Assembly (NCBI GenBank): GCA_019614645.1
Contig: JABWDB010000001.1
Location: 25,475,501 to 25,539,500, forward strand
Length of the DNA stretch: 64,000 bases
Direction: 5' to 3'
Source: Stratiolaelaps scimitus
Lineage: Eukaryota; Arthropoda; Arachnida; Mesostigmata; Laelapidae
Below, piece by piece: positions 62,101 to 64,000 of this stretch. A program made the position numbers and the translations under genes. Within the stretch, counting starts at the first letter, position 1; every line of letters starts with the position of its first letter. The notes under the pieces are model-generated. The model ran no database searches, was not told where the DNA came from, and worked only from the letters and a program-made list of their open reading frames with translations.

Positions 62101-63250
62101 AATTGCTTCGGCGGCAGCAGGTGCTGTGCGATAGCCACCACCACCGGGCTGAGACCAAGGCGCGGCGCGAACCCGGGAGTAGCTCAGCTCACGGCAACGT
62201 CAGTTGCAGCTCAGCGATTCGCTCTTGAAGTGCTCTATCATCGTGTGGCGTTGAAAGGAGCAGATCAAAGCGTTCTGTTGCGAATGCTCCCTCGACAGGA
62301 TACCGCGCATTTACTCGCTCGACTAAGTGTTTGTAGTATCTCAGACTTGGCGAGGAAGATTCTCGGCGAAATGTTCAGGAACTTAGGGGGGGGGGGGGGG
62401 AGTGGCACCAAACAGCAGGCCAGTAGGGGCCTTCGCTTGCTGGCCGACTGATATGCGTTTGTTGTTGTTCGAGCACAACCAAGTCGAAGGATGTGGTTCG
62501 CTAGCCGCCGCTCATCATTTCACATTCGTCCGTTCGACCATTCAGCTGGCTACCCGAGTGACTGGTAAACGGTGAGACGGAAAGCTCTGGATTTGTTTGT
62601 GCGGAGCGCTTTTTTTTTACTCGGCTAGCTATGCGAAAAGCAAATAGACCTGTCATAGACTCTTATCGACTGACGCGGTAGGACTGCTGCTTTCCTGAAA
62701 ACTCTCCTCGTCGGTCTCGAGAACGTAGGCGGGTGAATCATCTCTCTCCCTCCCTCCCTCTCTCTCTCTCTTACTTCTATCTCCTACATCTTCCCGTGCA
62801 TCTTCTCGTTCTACTCCTGAAAAAGGCAAGTAAAGAGAGTGCACCGAACAGGATGTTTGCACCTTGCCAGACTCACAAGGCGAGGTCTTACAGGCGGAAA
62901 TATACGTGCATGCGGACAGATAGTCAGCCACAGTCGAAAACGCGCCATGGGCAGGCTGGGTGTCTATGGTGGGTAGCGTTGTCGTTCCGCTTGAAGAAAC
63001 CTGAAGGTAACGCGCGAAAGCGCTGCCAAATGCCGCCAACTTGTCGATGGCACAAGCGACAACTGTGCTGGCTCGATAATCCCATTTCAGTGCAATGTGT
63101 TCTGCTTGTGCAGACAACGAGCCATGTCTGTGTGGACTTGCCCTGTATTCTACTAATAACAGCGGATGCATATATAAAATATGCAGAAAATGACCCAATA
63201 TGCTTGGCAAGGCAATGATGAGACATCTATCCACATATATCGACAATGAT
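62100..63250. other. GC-rich, CpG-containing block
   Basis: Composition rises again. It holds a run of 14 G (62387-62400) and a CT-rich stretch near 62738-62772. Frames of 197 and 100 codons on the minus strand and 161 on the plus strand overlap, so none is preferred. The part near 62.15-62.25 kb, with CGGCAACGTCAGTTGCAGCT, could be a promoter, but this is inference only. Confidence 0.35.
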
Positions 63251-64000
63251 GAAAAAGACTATTAGGTGTAAATAGGGTGCCTACGGTAAACTATTTGGTG
63301 AAAAAGTTTTGTCTGCTAGTCATGTTTGTGTCAGACGAATTGTATTAATATAACTATATATGAATATCTATCATTTAGTGGCACCATTCAATGCACTATG
63401 TAAAGGGCGATGGCCATGCCTAAGTTTGACAGCCTCTGTCCACTTTCTCTCGCTCTCCTAGTAAACAATGATGTTCGCGTTAACCACCTTAACTATCTAT
63501 CATAGTTCTCGATGTCCCACGAACGGAGACGAGTTCGCTTGTACTTGTCCAGAGAGTTCGTAATAGAAGAGAAATAATTACGACGCTGCAATGATACAGA
63601 CATACGTAACTACGATTATGATCGGCACGATGTACTGCAAGGGCCAGTAGTCATACACACCGATATAGCGGATGTCACATTAAACTACACGAGTGGATTA
63701 GATATCTATCTACCATTAGGGTAAGAGAAAAGATTATGCTATGCGTAATCAGTATCTCCTTCATATTATTGGATTATTCATAAGGAGCGATTTATCCACT
63801 CATGAACGAATTAAACGAATACGTCTCGGATACCAGGAATAGAGTCGTAAATAGATCAATCGACAATATACACGGCGCCTGCTGTTGGCTGAAGAGAAAT
63901 CTACTTGAGTGGACTTCTCATACGCTGACTAATCATAAATTTTTCGGGCTGACCCACAGCCAACATTTAACGTCCATACGCTGATTGCAGGTCGCATTAC
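63250..64000. other. Non-coding stretch to window end
   Basis: Short frames only. The last (63802-63984, plus, 60 codons) has no domain. Confidence 0.4.

Noticed and set aside
62653..63246. 197-codon minus-strand open frame
   Set aside because: A 161-codon plus-strand frame and a 100-codon minus-strand frame share the same DNA. Part of it is an Arg-Glu string from a GA/CT tract.

Overview
This window looks like nuclear DNA of an animal, most likely an arthropod. Its genome type is AT-moderate and rich in microsatellites. There are no dense prokaryote-style ORFs, no operons, no ribosomal RNA genes and no CRISPR array. The sequence is full of simple repeats: AT, GA/CT, CAG/CTG, TTA and CCTA runs. 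It also carries decayed non-LTR retrotransposon and Tc1/mariner fragments, which are typical of arthropod intergenic or intronic DNA. A chelicerate such as a mite is my guess from overall look only; no marker gene proves it.

Layout. Bases 1-7,300 are non-coding by eye apart from short open frames. Bases 7,300-28,000 hold a series of GC-rich, CpG-containing blocks (about 7.3-8.7, 11.6-13.1, 13.4-15.7, 16.2-17.6, 18.5-19.5, 22.8-24.5 and 25.3-28.0 kb) separated by AT-richer DNA. Nearly all of the trinucleotide CAG/CTG, GCC and GTC repeats and all of the long GA/CT tracts lie in these blocks. Long open frames there overlap on several strands and are rich in Arg, Ser, Pro and Leu, so I treat them as by-products of base composition. 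The blocks themselves could be promoter, 5' UTR or enhancer DNA of a gene whose coding exons lie outside. A decayed LINE endonuclease sits at 21.7-22.25 kb on the minus strand.

From about 28 kb to 62 kb the DNA is AT-richer and dominated by AT-dinucleotide microsatellites and old mobile elements. These are a complete 238-bp Tc1/mariner-type MITE with TA target duplications (31,346-31,583), a possible Tc1-like transposase N-terminus beside it, mariner-like transposase remnants at 47.6-48.0 kb (minus) and 56.9-57.2 kb (plus), a LINE C-terminal fragment at 48.8-49.1 kb (minus), and a gag-like fragment at 54.5 kb. A tRNA-like sequence with an exact B box lies against two perfect AT-cored palindromes near 59.7 kb. 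Several strong inverted repeats (32.77, 33.16, 45.25 and 57.35 kb) are listed separately.

No complete protein-coding gene could be recognised. A handful of putative exons with plausible splice sites or unusually long open frames are offered at low confidence: 9.54-9.73 kb minus, 33.9-34.45 kb plus, 55.1-55.75 kb minus and 58.25-58.70 kb minus. The elements do not visibly work together as one system. The best-supported content is mobile-element fossils and structured repeats.
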